The translations under genes were made by a program, and so were the position numbers. Shown one piece after another: positions 9,197 to 18,655 of a DNA stretch of 64,000 nucleotides; position 1 is the first letter of the stretch, and every line of letters starts with the position of its first letter. The stretch comes from CBDHHC01 sp965263345 (lineage in GTDB: Bacteria; Pseudomonadota; Alphaproteobacteria; Rhizobiales; CBDHHC01). The stretch is taken from contig CBDHHC010000006.1 of NCBI GenBank assembly GCA_965263345.1, positions 558,001 to 622,000 of the forward strand. Direction: 5' to 3'. The notes beneath the pieces were generated by a model that was not told the origin of the DNA, made no database searches, and saw nothing but the letters and a program-made list of their open reading frames with translations.

Positions 9197-9252
9197 TTAG
9201 TTTTTATGAAAACAAGTTTAAGGGCATTAGGTTTAAATCCTGGTGCTTTTTT

Positions 9253-10146
9253 TTATCTGCTTTCTTGCATGTCTCTTAGCCGGCTTGCAAGGTTAAGTGG
9301 TTGGGGTGTTGATTGTGAGGTTTTTTCATTAGATGTTTCAGTTTTTACCTCATCATTTTCAGTATTCTGGTCTTCAGTCTGTGTGTCTTTTTTTGAAAGT
9401 TCTATTATGCGCTCTGCCAATTTATGCATTTCTTTTTTCAATTGTGTATTTTCAATTGCAATTTTTGTATGAGCGTCTCTGAGATCGTCTTTCAATCGAT
9501 CCGTTTCTACCGTAAGGACTCGATTTTTTTCTTTTAAGTTCTCTAATTCTTCAATTCGTACTTTTTGTAAATCGTCAGCACTTGCAGTCTGAATTGTTTG
9601 GTCCAAAGTGTTTTTAAGCCTTTGCATTTTTGCTGTTTGGACTTGTTTCGTGCTTTTGACTTCACCTAATTCTTCTTCTTTTTGTGATATTGTACTCTTT
9701 AGTTTTGTAATTTCTTGATATCTCTCTCCAAGCATTTCTTTGGCTTTTTCAAGCTGAATTTCCATTTGCGGTACTCTGGTGATAATTGTCTGTTGCATTA
9801 CTGCATTTGCATTTTTTTGTTCTTCTAATTCTGAATACACTCTGCGGTATTTCGTTTTCAGTTTAGAGATTTCTGTATCTTTTCTACTTAATTCAATTAA
9901 TTGTCTCGCCGTCTTTAATTTTGTTTGTTCAAGCTGAATTTCAAACTGCCGGATTTTGACAGCAAAATCTGCTCTCAACAAGTCTTTGTCTGCTTGTATT
10001 TCTTCAGCCGTTACTGGCATGCTGGCCCGCAATCTTTCGTTTGTAAGCCTTACAGCTCTATTCCAGAATGCAGGTGCAATTATTATGACTAGAAGAAAAG
10101 CTATAAGGCTTCCCAATGTCACAAGCATTACAGTTTCAATATTCAT
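9253..10146 (-). CDS. Membrane-anchored coiled-coil protein of unknown function
   Basis: A 297-residue protein with one N-terminal membrane span (about 5-28, VMLVTLGSLIAFLLVIIIAP) followed by a long predicted coiled coil rich in Glu, Lys and Gln up to about residue 250. It ends in an acidic-polar tail and a basic LASRLRDMQESR end. Similar single-span coiled-coil proteins, with the conserved segment VTAEEIQADKDLLRADFAV, occur widely in alphaproteobacteria, but I know no function. The start is ATG 10146; an in-frame start at 10164 adds six residues. It lies just upstream of, and parallel to, no recognised partner; eipA begins 1 kb further upstream on the same strand and may share its transcript. 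Confidence 0.8.
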   Translation of the reverse strand: MNIETVMLVTLGSLIAFLLVIIIAPAFWNRAVRLTNERLRASMPVTAEEIQADKDLLRADFAVKIRQFEIQLEQTKLKTARQLIELSRKDTEISKLKTKYRRVYSELEEQKNANAVMQQTIITRVPQMEIQLEKAKEMLGERYQEITKLKSTISQKEEELGEVKSTKQVQTAKMQRLKNTLDQTIQTASADDLQKVRIEELENLKEKNRVLTVETDRLKDDLRDAHTKIAIENTQLKKEMHKLAERIIELSKKDTQTEDQNTENDEVKTETSNEKTSQSTPQPLNLASRLRDMQESR

Positions 10147-10256
10147 TGTATTTCGGCCTTTCATTGGCCGTTTCTTTGGCCTATTTGTTAATTCTTATTA
10201 TCGAATGCGAAATATAAGTCCTATTTTCAAAAGAACAAATCATTTTGCAAGTGTTT

Positions 10257-11102
10257 TTAAAAAGGGTTCCATGTTGGTCTGCGTGTGTACTTTAAATATC
10301 CGACATTGGCACCTAAACGAACACCTACACCAGAGCGAATACGTGCGAGCACTACATTTCCCTCTTTTTGATATGTTAATCCAATTCCTCCAACCAGATA
10401 TGCAGATCCATTAACACCTGCAAATTTTTTATATATTTCTCCTGGATGTCGCAAATCATAGACCAAAATCATTGTTTTTGATCCTTCCGCTCCGAAATCG
10501 TATCCGATTGAAGGGCCTTGCCAATAGATTTTATGTTTGCCTAGATATTTTGTATATAAGGTTCCTTCTCCGTACCGAAGACCTGCAACGAAGGCCCCAC
10601 CTGCTTCTTCTCCTAAAATATATCCATTAGGCCGCCCAGATTGAGAGAATGCGTGAGCAATTACTTTTGCTAAGCTTTTGGAAACAGTGCCAAAAAACTC
10701 GTGTCCCGTCTTTAGAATTTCACTATCACTAAATGTATCTTCTTCTTTTGGGTAGGGCCTTATATCTTGATGATATTTTTGTGGCCGTCGATAGGCATCT
10801 TGGTCATAATATTCTCTTGGTTCATATCTCTGCCTGCTCGGGCGGTTTTGATTTGGGCGGTACTCACGATATTCTGGATAGTTTCGTTCGCCTACAGTTG
10901 TATCTCGTTGTGGAATAGGATTATTCCTTGACGGAGGATCATATAATGGTTTCTCTTCGGGAGTAATTAATGAGGGTTCTTTAGCATCTCCCCAAGGAAG
11001 TCTCTCCTGGGCAGTCGTTATAGATGGCGATACTATAATGAAGAGCAAGATTTTAAGTGAGTAAATTGCTCTAAAAAAGCATTTGTTATGATGAATTTTC
11101 AT
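10257..11102 (-). CDS. eipA: Envelope integrity protein EipA (DUF1134)
   Basis: A periplasmic DUF1134 protein of 281 residues; the Brucella homologue EipA is needed for cell-envelope integrity. Residues 1-32 are a signal peptide ending near TTAQ. A low-complexity Pro/Arg/Tyr-rich linker (about 40-120) precedes the DUF1134 domain, recognisable by GHEFFGTVSKSLAKVIA, GRPNGYILGEEAGGAFV and LRYGEGTLYTK. Start ATG 11102 has AGGAG seven bases upstream. The linker is longer than in many homologues. Same strand as the coiled-coil gene, with a 110-bp gap. Confidence 0.88.
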   Translation of the reverse strand: MKIHHNKCFFRAIYSLKILLFIIVSPSITTAQERLPWGDAKEPSLITPEEKPLYDPPSRNNPIPQRDTTVGERNYPEYREYRPNQNRPSRQRYEPREYYDQDAYRRPQKYHQDIRPYPKEEDTFSDSEILKTGHEFFGTVSKSLAKVIAHAFSQSGRPNGYILGEEAGGAFVAGLRYGEGTLYTKYLGKHKIYWQGPSIGYDFGAEGSKTMILVYDLRHPGEIYKKFAGVNGSAYLVGGIGLTYQKEGNVVLARIRSGVGVRLGANVGYLKYTRRPTWNPF

Positions 11103-11382
11103 CAATTAGCTCCTGTTTCTAAACCTATGGCAATATGCTTTATTTTTTATATTTTCTGCAATAGCCATGATGTCAAAAATACGATGTTCCTGTTTTGTTG
11201 CTATGATTTTATGATTCGTTTTTATAAAGTATCATATCTTGTGAACAGACAGTCATACCAAACTATGGCTTAAATTTTACTATAAGTAAAAGTTTGCAAT
11301 AGAATTTATATAATTTGCAAAATTTTTATGATCTGCGTTTACAATTGCCTGGTTACTAAAATTTTTAGTTTGGATTCTTTGT

Positions 11383-11886
11383 ATGATTAGCTTTTACAGA
11401 ATTAATTTTTTTTTAAGATTACCCATTCTTTTTATGGCTCTGTTTTTTATATTTTTTTTTACAGATTTAAATAAATCTTCTGCTGGTGGGTGGGCAGACC
11501 CAGCAACTGGTTTTGCTATTGGGGGATATGATCCAGTTTCATATTTTACACGGCGTCGGGCTGTTTTAGGACAATTCGATTATCAACATTCTTATGAAGG
11601 TGTTGCCTGGAAATTTGAGAATATTGGTAACAAAGAAGCTTTTGAGAAGTTTCCGCATATCTATTCCCCTCAATTTTCAGGATATGATCCTTATGCATTA
11701 ATTCAAGGGAAATTGGCTCGAGGTTTGCCTACGCTATGGATTATCCATAACGACAGATTATATCTCTTTGATAATATTATAAACCGTCGATTATGGATGG
11801 ATGATAAAAGCCGTTTTATCCAGAAAGGAAAAAGGGTCTGGCCAAACATGTCAAAAGACTTAGTCAAACCTATTTTTGCAAATTAA
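11383..11886 (+). CDS. Exported YHS-domain protein
   Basis: A 167-residue protein with an N-terminal signal or anchor segment (about 8-30, very hydrophobic and Phe-rich) and a YHS-type domain. The family pattern is clear: ADPATGFAIGGYDPVSYFT, YEGVAWKFENIGNKEAFEKFP and YSPQFSGYDPYAL. These proteins often sit near metal or redox genes, but here the neighbours give no clue. Its stop overlaps the stop of convergent cysQ by a few bases. Confidence 0.8.
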   Translation: MISFYRINFFLRLPILFMALFFIFFFTDLNKSSAGGWADPATGFAIGGYDPVSYFTRRRAVLGQFDYQHSYEGVAWKFENIGNKEAFEKFPHIYSPQFSGYDPYALIQGKLARGLPTLWIIHNDRLYLFDNIINRRLWMDDKSRFIQKGKRVWPNMSKDLVKPIFAN

Positions 11887-12686
11887 TTTATATGTTCTTT
11901 GCCTGCCCAGGCTAAAAAACCGGAATTTTTGAAGTTTTTATCTGTTTTACCATACAAAAGAGGCGTATCATCTTCACACAATACAATTCCTCCTGCTGCT
12001 TGAAGAATTGCATGACCTGCAGCGGTGTCCCATTCCATAGTTGGGCTTAATCGAGGATAAAAATCTGCTGTTCCTTTTGCTATTAGACAAAATTTTAGAG
12101 AGGAGCCGGCAGCTGTACATTTATGAATTTTATATTTATCAAGATATTTTTTTGTTGCTTCATTCAAATGGGAACGGCTTGTTACAACTGTCAGACCTTG
12201 ATCTGAAGGTGATTTGGTTTTTATCTGAATTTTTTGTTCAAGGGTACATTTGGGTAAATTACTATCCAGCTTAGCTTGGAAAACGTCACTTTTTGTTGTT
12301 GTATAATAAATCTCCTGGATTGCAGGTGCATATATCAATCCATATGTGGGGATGTTATTTTCAATTAAAGCGATATTAATCGTGAACTCATCCCTTTTAT
12401 TTATGAATTCTTTTGTTCCATCAAGTGGATCTACTAAAAAAAATGTTTTACTTACTTCTGGTATGTTGCCAACACTTGCGGCTTCTTCAGATATGATTGG
12501 AATTTGAGGGGCTTTATTTTGAAGGGCCTTTAAAATTATATCTTCAGATGCTTGGTCAGCTTTTGTTACTGGACTTCCATCTTCTTTGTTTTCTACTTGG
12601 AAATCATTGGTATAAATTTCCATTATGGCTTTGCCAGCTTCATGGGCCGTATTTATAAGAGAAAGAAAGAGTTCTGTTTTGTTCAT
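11883..12686 (-). CDS. cysQ: 3'(2'),5'-bisphosphate nucleotidase CysQ
   Basis: An inositol-monophosphatase-fold enzyme of 267 residues that hydrolyses 3'-phosphoadenosine 5'-phosphate to AMP, clearing the by-product of sulfate assimilation. The metal site is visible: SPVTKADQASEDII, ISEEA, then VDPLDGTKEFINKRDEFTIN, and MEWDTAAGHAIL near the C-terminus. I start at ATG 12686, which matches the usual N-terminus LFLSLINTAHEAGKAIMEIY; an in-frame TTG at 12725 is less likely. No strong ribosome site. Confidence 0.93.
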   Translation of the reverse strand: MNKTELFLSLINTAHEAGKAIMEIYTNDFQVENKEDGSPVTKADQASEDIILKALQNKAPQIPIISEEAASVGNIPEVSKTFFLVDPLDGTKEFINKRDEFTINIALIENNIPTYGLIYAPAIQEIYYTTTKSDVFQAKLDSNLPKCTLEQKIQIKTKSPSDQGLTVVTSRSHLNEATKKYLDKYKIHKCTAAGSSLKFCLIAKGTADFYPRLSPTMEWDTAAGHAILQAAGGIVLCEDDTPLLYGKTDKNFKNSGFLAWAGKEHIN

Positions 12687-12979
12687 GTGATTTCTAATTA
12701 GTTTTCTAAATAAATCTATTATCAATTGACAGTATCTTATTGATAATGATGTTTTTTTCTTAATGTTGTGAAGTTCTGGAGTGAAAAAAGTATGTTTTTT
12801 GTGTGTATAGCATGAAAAGAAATCAGCATATACGTTAATTTGAGTTTATAACAAGCGTTGTTTAATATTATTGGCGAATCTGTTCATAATGTGTATTTGT
12901 TGTCTTCCATATCAACTAAAAGTTGTACGCATCAAAGACTTTATGAGATAAAATATATAATGAAAAGGAGCGTAATAAC

Positions 12980-13618
12980 GTGCTGACTCAGCTTGCAGAT
13001 CTTGATTTAGCGGCCCTGATTTCAAGTCGTATATGCCATGATGTTATTTCTCCTGTCGGAGCTATTTCCAATGGCTTGGAAGTGCTGGACGAAGAAAATG
13101 ATGAAGAAGTTCGCGAATATGCGATGGACCTGATAAAGCGCAGTGCTGAACAAGCTTCAGCAAAATTGCAATTTGCTCGACTGGCTTTTGGGGCAGGAGG
13201 ATCTGCAGGTTCAGAAATTGGTATGACTACGATCAGACCTATTGCAGATGGAATTTTAGATCCTGGTAAACATAAAATTAACTGGGAAACTTCTGTAGAT
13301 GGTTTAACTAAGGATAAAGCTAAGCTTCTCTTGAATATCATTGCGATTGCAATCACTACTTTACCGCGAGGTGGGCGTATTGACGTTGGTGTGTCTGGCC
13401 ACAAAGATCAACCTCAGATCGAAGTCCAATGTTCTGGTAAAGGAGTTCGACCTCCAGAAGCGCTTGCTAAGATCATATCTGGCGAAACTGATAAACCTTT
13501 GGATACACAGTCTATACAGCATTATTATGCGAGCCGTCTTGCCAAAGAGAGTAAAATGAATATTAATATTCATAAAAAAGACGACAATATTTGTATAGAT
13601 GTGAGATCTACATCTTAA
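12980..13618 (+). CDS. chpT: Histidine phosphotransferase ChpT
   Basis: ChpT passes phosphate from the hybrid kinase CckA to CtrA (and CpdR) in the alphaproteobacterial cell-cycle phosphorelay. This 212-residue protein starts at GTG 12980 after AGGAG. The helical hairpin carries the phosphoryl site in SRICHDVISPVGAISNGLEVL (His20), followed by a degenerate kinase-like ATPase domain. It sits 140 bp before the chemotaxis operon and 7 kb from ctrA, its expected target. Confidence 0.92.
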   Translation: MLTQLADLDLAALISSRICHDVISPVGAISNGLEVLDEENDEEVREYAMDLIKRSAEQASAKLQFARLAFGAGGSAGSEIGMTTIRPIADGILDPGKHKINWETSVDGLTKDKAKLLLNIIAIAITTLPRGGRIDVGVSGHKDQPQIEVQCSGKGVRPPEALAKIISGETDKPLDTQSIQHYYASRLAKESKMNINIHKKDDNICIDVRSTS

Positions 13619-13756
13619 AATATTAGAAAAAATAAAATTAACTCTATATCTTTCAAGTAATATTAACTCTTTAACTTCAGTATTACAACATAGCGCCAGC
13701 TAGTTTTGTGTTGTTTATTGAGTTATGTGCTCTTTGTTGGGGGGAAAGGTATAGAT

Positions 13757-16591
13757 ATGGATGATCTCTTGGGAGAATTCCTCACGGAGACAGCTGAGAG
13801 TCTTGATGTTATTGATGTGGAACTCGTCAAGTTTGAGCAAGAGCCTAACAATGCCGAAATACTTGGCAACATATTTCGTTTGGTTCACACTATTAAGGGG
13901 ACGTGCGGTTTTCTTGGTTTGCCTAGACTTGAGTCCTTGGCTCATGCTGCAGAAACCCTTATGGGTAAATATCGTGATGGGCAGGCAGTAACACAAGATG
14001 GTGTTACTCTTATTCTTGAAACGTTGGATAGAATTAAAGAGTTGACTGCTGAGCTTGAACAATCTGGGGCAGAACCAGAAGGTTTGGATGACGATCTTAT
14101 CTCAAAGCTTGATGCTATTTCTAACGGTGTTTCTATTCCAACTGAGACTGATAGTTCAGCTCAAGATAAAGAAACTTCTTCTAAACCTGATGAACAACAG
14201 GATTCAGATGCACAATCCATACAAGTCGTTGAAAGGGAACTAAAACCAGGAGAGGTTTCTCTGGATGATTTAGAAAGAGCCTTTCAAGAGGCAGAAGGAC
14301 CAGAAGATATTGACCTTTCTCCAGAAGCAGCTGCTAAACTTTCTTCTGAAGCTGCTTCTAGTCAGAGTTCGCAGGAAGAAACGAGTTCAGAAAACAATGA
14401 AGCTTCAACTGAACAGTCTGAAACAGAACCTAAGAATAATGTTTCACAAGTGCAGAATGCACCTTCTGTAGATCAAGTACCTGCCCCTAATGATAAACCT
14501 GAAAATAAGTCAGAAAAGAAAGAAGCTCCTGTTGTTGCTCAGACCATCCGAGTGAATGTCGAGACACTGGAAAACCTTATGACTATGGTATCAGAGTTGG
14601 TGCTCACACGAAATCAACTTCTTGAAATGGTTCGCAGGCTGGACGATAGTGAATTTAAAGTTCCTCTTCAGCGTCTTTCAAATGTTACTGCTGAATTGCA
14701 GGAAGGGGTCATGAAAACCCGTATGCAACCCATTGGGAATGCATGGCAAAAACTTCCTCGTATTGTTCGTGATTTATCAAAAGAGCTCGATAAAAAAATT
14801 GAGCTTGATATGATTGGTGCTGAAACTGAACTTGATAGGCAAGTTTTAGAGCAAATCAAAGATCCATTGACCCATATGGTTCGAAACTCGGCAGACCATG
14901 GATTAGAGGATACAGCTGACCGTCTTAAAGTGGGCAAACCTGAAGTTGGTAAAGTTATATTAAGAGCTTATCATGAAGGTGGACACATCATCATAGAGAT
15001 TGAGGATGATGGAAAGGGACTTGATAGTACTAAGATTGCGAAGAAAGCCATTGAAAATGGACTTGCTACGGAATCTGAAATAGAAACTATGACCGAGTCT
15101 CAAATTCATAAATTCATTTTTAATGCAGGCTTCTCAACAGCAGCTAAAGTTACCAATGTTTCTGGTCGTGGCGTTGGAATGGATGTTGTGCGTACCAATA
15201 TCGAGATAATTGGTGGCAATGTTGATCTGAAATCAACGCCGGGTAAAGGGACGACATTCTTTATTAAAATTCCTCTCACTCTTGCTATTGTTTCAGCACT
15301 TATTGTTGAGTCTTCGAAACAAAGGTTTGCCATACCTCAGCTCTCAGTTGTTGAACTTGTTCGTGCTCACAAGGAAGGTGAGCATCGTATTGAGATGATC
15401 AATAAAACACCAGTTCTGAGGTTGAGAAATAAATTACTGCCTGTGATTTATTTAGATAGGCTACTAAATATTGAATCATCTGAGGCAAGTGGTAGTGATT
15501 GCGACCTTTCTGAGGAAAATGTGTTTGTAGTTGTTACCCAAGTTGGGAACCAAACATTTGGTATTGTTGTGGATACAGTCTTTCACACTGAAGAGATTGT
15601 GGTTAAGCCAATGTCAAATATGTTGCGTGACATTACGATGTTCTCTGGAAATACCATTTTAGGTGACGGTAGTGTGATCATGATTATTGATCCTAATGGT
15701 ATTGCTTCACAGATTGAAACTGAACAAACTACAGCAATGACATCGAGTGATGCAAGTCAAGTTACAGACTTTAATTCCAGCAATATCACCACACTCCTTG
15801 TTTTCCGTGCGGGGTCTGATGAAGTTAAAGCCGTGCCTTTATCTCTTGTCACGCGTCTTGAAGAAATCAATGTAGAGACGATTGAAAAATCGAACAATCG
15901 TAATCTTGTGCAATATCGCGGAACTCTTATGCCTCTTGTTTATATCGATGAACAATCTGGACATCGTGATGAGGGGACGCAACCAATTCTTGTCTTCACA
16001 GATGAAGACCGTTCAATGGGACTGGTTGTTGATGAGATTGTCGATATTGTGGAAGATAATTTGAACATAGAAATTTCTGCAGATAAAGTTGGAATGATTG
16101 GCTCTGCAGTTATTAAAGGTAGGGCAACTGAAATTATTGACGTCAGTTATTATTTGCCTAAAGCTTTTGATGACTGGTTAGAAATCAAAGATCAAAACAT
16201 ATCAAAGCGTGATTATAATCTTTTGCTCATAGATGATAGTGCTTTCTTCAGAAATATGCTTGCTCCACTTTTAAGTGCTTCTGGGTATAAAGTGACTATT
16301 GCTGAGTCAGCTGGAGATGCGATAAGATTAAAAGATAATGGTTATGTTTTTGATGTGATTGTTTCTGATATTGAAATGCCAAACATGGATGGCATTGAAT
16401 TTGCCCATTCTATTAAGGGCGATTCTCGGTGGGGTAAAACGCCAATTATTGCTCTTTCTTCCCATACCTGTCCCGAAACTGTTGAACGTAGTAGAAAAGC
16501 GGGCTTCCTTGACTTTGTGGCTAAGTTTGACCGGGAGGGGCTTATAGAAACTCTTAAAGATTGTCGATTAAATTTGGGGGCAGCCGCATGA
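13757..16591 (+). CDS. cheA: Chemotaxis histidine kinase CheA, hybrid with C-terminal receiver
   Basis: A 944-residue CheA. Order: HPt domain 1-105 with phospho-His44 in RLVHTIKGTCGFLG; a long acidic Ser/Gln/Glu-rich linker (about 125-270); dimerisation helices (TIRVNVETLENLMTMVSELV); HATPase with RNSADHGLE, DDGKGLD and GRGVGMDVV; a CheW-like domain; a second degenerate CheW-like domain (LLVFRAGSDEVKAVPLSLV); and a receiver domain (LLLIDDSAFFRNML, Asp in VSDIEMPNMDG). The start is ATG 13757 after GGGGAAAGG; an in-frame ATG at 13706 lies in the leader. The terminal receiver may act as a phosphate sink. Overlaps cheW by ATGA. Confidence 0.95.
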   Translation: MDDLLGEFLTETAESLDVIDVELVKFEQEPNNAEILGNIFRLVHTIKGTCGFLGLPRLESLAHAAETLMGKYRDGQAVTQDGVTLILETLDRIKELTAELEQSGAEPEGLDDDLISKLDAISNGVSIPTETDSSAQDKETSSKPDEQQDSDAQSIQVVERELKPGEVSLDDLERAFQEAEGPEDIDLSPEAAAKLSSEAASSQSSQEETSSENNEASTEQSETEPKNNVSQVQNAPSVDQVPAPNDKPENKSEKKEAPVVAQTIRVNVETLENLMTMVSELVLTRNQLLEMVRRLDDSEFKVPLQRLSNVTAELQEGVMKTRMQPIGNAWQKLPRIVRDLSKELDKKIELDMIGAETELDRQVLEQIKDPLTHMVRNSADHGLEDTADRLKVGKPEVGKVILRAYHEGGHIIIEIEDDGKGLDSTKIAKKAIENGLATESEIETMTESQIHKFIFNAGFSTAAKVTNVSGRGVGMDVVRTNIEIIGGNVDLKSTPGKGTTFFIKIPLTLAIVSALIVESSKQRFAIPQLSVVELVRAHKEGEHRIEMINKTPVLRLRNKLLPVIYLDRLLNIESSEASGSDCDLSEENVFVVVTQVGNQTFGIVVDTVFHTEEIVVKPMSNMLRDITMFSGNTILGDGSVIMIIDPNGIASQIETEQTTAMTSSDASQVTDFNSSNITTLLVFRAGSDEVKAVPLSLVTRLEEINVETIEKSNNRNLVQYRGTLMPLVYIDEQSGHRDEGTQPILVFTDEDRSMGLVVDEIVDIVEDNLNIEISADKVGMIGSAVIKGRATEIIDVSYYLPKAFDDWLEIKDQNISKRDYNLLLIDDSAFFRNMLAPLLSASGYKVTIAESAGDAIRLKDNGYVFDVIVSDIEMPNMDGIEFAHSIKGDSRWGKTPIIALSSHTCPETVERSRKAGFLDFVAKFDREGLIETLKDCRLNLGAAA

Positions 16592-17067
16592 GTACTGAAC
16601 CAATTAATGCTGGAGTAGGTGAACAAGCAACTCGAGAATATGTAACAGTAAAAATCGCTGATCAGTTTTTCGGGTTGCCTATTGAACAAGTACAAGATGT
16701 TTTTATGCCAGATGCTATTACGCATGTGCCCTTGGCTTTACCTGAAGTTGCGGGTGTTCTCAATTTGAGAGGACGTATTGTTACGGCTATAGACATGCGA
16801 AAAAGGTTGTTCATACCTCCTAAAGAAAATAATGAAGGTCAAATGGCCGTTGGGATTGAGTTTAACAACGAGTCCTATGGTCTTATCATTGATGAGGTGG
16901 GTGAGGTTCTCAAACTCGATCAATCTGGTTTTGAGAAAAATCCATCAAACCTTGACCCTCGTTGGGCTAAAATCTCTTCCGGCGTACAGAGGCTGGATGG
17001 CCAATTAATGGTTATATTGGACGTAAATCGTTTGCTAGCATTAGATGAGACTGTGTTAGCGGCATAA
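16588..17067 (+). CDS. cheW: Chemotaxis coupling protein CheW
   Basis: A 159-residue CheW, the adaptor between chemoreceptors and CheA at the membrane array. It is a single CheW domain (EYVTVKIADQFFGLPIEQV, LPEVAGVLNLRGRIVTAIDMR, GLIIDEVGEVL). The ATG at 16588 overlaps the cheA stop by four bases, which implies translational coupling. Confidence 0.94.
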   Translation: MSTEPINAGVGEQATREYVTVKIADQFFGLPIEQVQDVFMPDAITHVPLALPEVAGVLNLRGRIVTAIDMRKRLFIPPKENNEGQMAVGIEFNNESYGLIIDEVGEVLKLDQSGFEKNPSNLDPRWAKISSGVQRLDGQLMVILDVNRLLALDETVLAA

Positions 17068-17127
17068 CTTGACTACCGAATAGTCCTTTAAGGACATGAA
17101 CATGATGGATAGCATGAGGTTTCCAGA

Positions 17128-17493
17128 ATGAAAACCTGTTTAATTGTAGATGACAGTAGTGTGATACGCAAAGTAGCGCGTAGAATCTTAGAAGAAATGA
17201 GTTTCGAGATAACTGAAGCTGAGAATGGTCAAGAAGCTTTGGATTACTGCAAAGCCAAGATGCCAGATGCTGTTCTGCTCGATTGGAATATGCCAATTAT
17301 GGATGGTTTTGATTTCTTGATTGCATTAAGAGAAGTTGACGGAGGCGCTAATCCTAAGGTTATTTTTTGCACTACCGAGAATGATGCTGAGCATATTACC
17401 AAAGCGATAGATGCTGGTGCGAATGAATATATTATGAAGCCATTTGATAGAGATATTGTTGAGGCAAAATTTCAAGAAGTGGGCTTAATTTAG
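17128..17493 (+). CDS. cheY: Single-domain response regulator CheY
   Basis: A 121-residue receiver, with the acidic pocket IVDDSS (Asp8, Asp9), phospho-Asp52 in LLDWNMPIMDG, Thr in FCTTEN and Lys in IMKPFD. It lies between cheW and cheB and is the likely flagellar-switch output or a phosphate sink. Confidence 0.94.
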   Translation: MKTCLIVDDSSVIRKVARRILEEMSFEITEAENGQEALDYCKAKMPDAVLLDWNMPIMDGFDFLIALREVDGGANPKVIFCTTENDAEHITKAIDAGANEYIMKPFDRDIVEAKFQEVGLI

Positions 17494-17512
17494 TAAATAA
17501 TCTTAGGACAGT

Positions 17513-18655
17513 ATGATGACAATCTTACAAAGCAAACCTTTGACTACAGGGGCAACTACAAACGATATTAAAGTTATGGTCGTCGACGACTCGGCTGTTG
17601 TCAGAGGACTTGTCTCTCGTTGGGTTGAGGAAGAGGCTGGAATGCAAGTAGTTGCGCGTCATGCTAATGGAAAATTGGCTGTTGATGATGTGGCGATTAG
17701 TAAGCCTGATATTGTTATACTAGACATTGAGATGCCCGTGATGGATGGCTTAACAGCGCTTCCAGAGATCTTAAAAGCTAATCCCAAAACCAAAGTTGTT
17801 ATGGCTTCAACCCTTACCCGGAGAAATGCGGAAGTCAGTCTTAAAGCTTTGTCTTTGGGTGCGATTGATTACGTTCCGAAACCTGATAGTAATAGCGGCT
17901 TATCAACGTCGACAAGTTTTAAGAGAGAGCTTATCGACAAAATAAAAGCTTTTGGTGGTAAGTCGAATTTTAATAATGGAATTGTTCGCAAACCTGTTCA
18001 AGCTGCTCCTGAAAAATCAATTTCTAAACCAAAGGCTACACAAAATTTTTCTTTGCGTCCTATGTCTAGAATAATGCCAAGAATTTTAGCTATTGGTAGT
18101 TCAACTGGAGGCCCTCAAGCTCTTATTAAAGTTTTTGAGCAAATCGGGAGTTCAGTGCAAAATCTTCCCGTTGTCATTACCCAACATATGCCAGCAACTT
18201 TTACAACTATATTGGCAGAACATATCTCAGGTGCATGTGGACGGCCTGCAAAAGAGGGCGAGGATGGAGAAGTTATCAAGCCTGGCGGGATTTATGTTGC
18301 TCCAGGTGGCAAGCATATGGTTTTGGAAGCTAAAAATGGGAGAACCATTATACGTCTTGATAATGGTCCAGAAGTCAATTTTTGTAAACCTGCTGTGGAC
18401 CCAATGTTTGAGAGTGTCGCAAAGATATATAATTCGGCAATATTATCTCTCGTTCTAACCGGAATGGGACAGGATGGTGCTGTTGGTGCTGGTGTGATAG
18501 CGGATGCTGGTGGGACATGTTTGGCTCAAGATGAAGCTAGTAGTGTCGTATGGGGAATGCCTGGAGCAACAGCGAATATGGGTAATGCCAGTGCGGTATT
18601 ATCGTTGGATGATATTTGTGTCAAAGTTAAAAGCCTAGTTAAAGGAGGAGTCTAA
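17513..18655 (+). CDS. cheB: Chemotaxis protein-glutamate methylesterase CheB
   Basis: CheB of 380 residues removes methyl groups from chemoreceptors and deamidates them. The N-terminal receiver has MVVDDSAVVRGLV and phospho-Asp in VILDIEMPVMDG. A Pro/Lys-rich linker leads to the esterase, whose catalytic Ser-His-Asp triad is seen in GSSTGGPQAL, TQHMPATFT and GMGQDGAVGA. Tandem ATGs at 17513 and 17516 are both possible starts. The stop overlaps the cheR start (TAATG). Confidence 0.95.
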   Translation: MMTILQSKPLTTGATTNDIKVMVVDDSAVVRGLVSRWVEEEAGMQVVARHANGKLAVDDVAISKPDIVILDIEMPVMDGLTALPEILKANPKTKVVMASTLTRRNAEVSLKALSLGAIDYVPKPDSNSGLSTSTSFKRELIDKIKAFGGKSNFNNGIVRKPVQAAPEKSISKPKATQNFSLRPMSRIMPRILAIGSSTGGPQALIKVFEQIGSSVQNLPVVITQHMPATFTTILAEHISGACGRPAKEGEDGEVIKPGGIYVAPGGKHMVLEAKNGRTIIRLDNGPEVNFCKPAVDPMFESVAKIYNSAILSLVLTGMGQDGAVGAGVIADAGGTCLAQDEASSVVWGMPGATANMGNASAVLSLDDICVKVKSLVKGGV

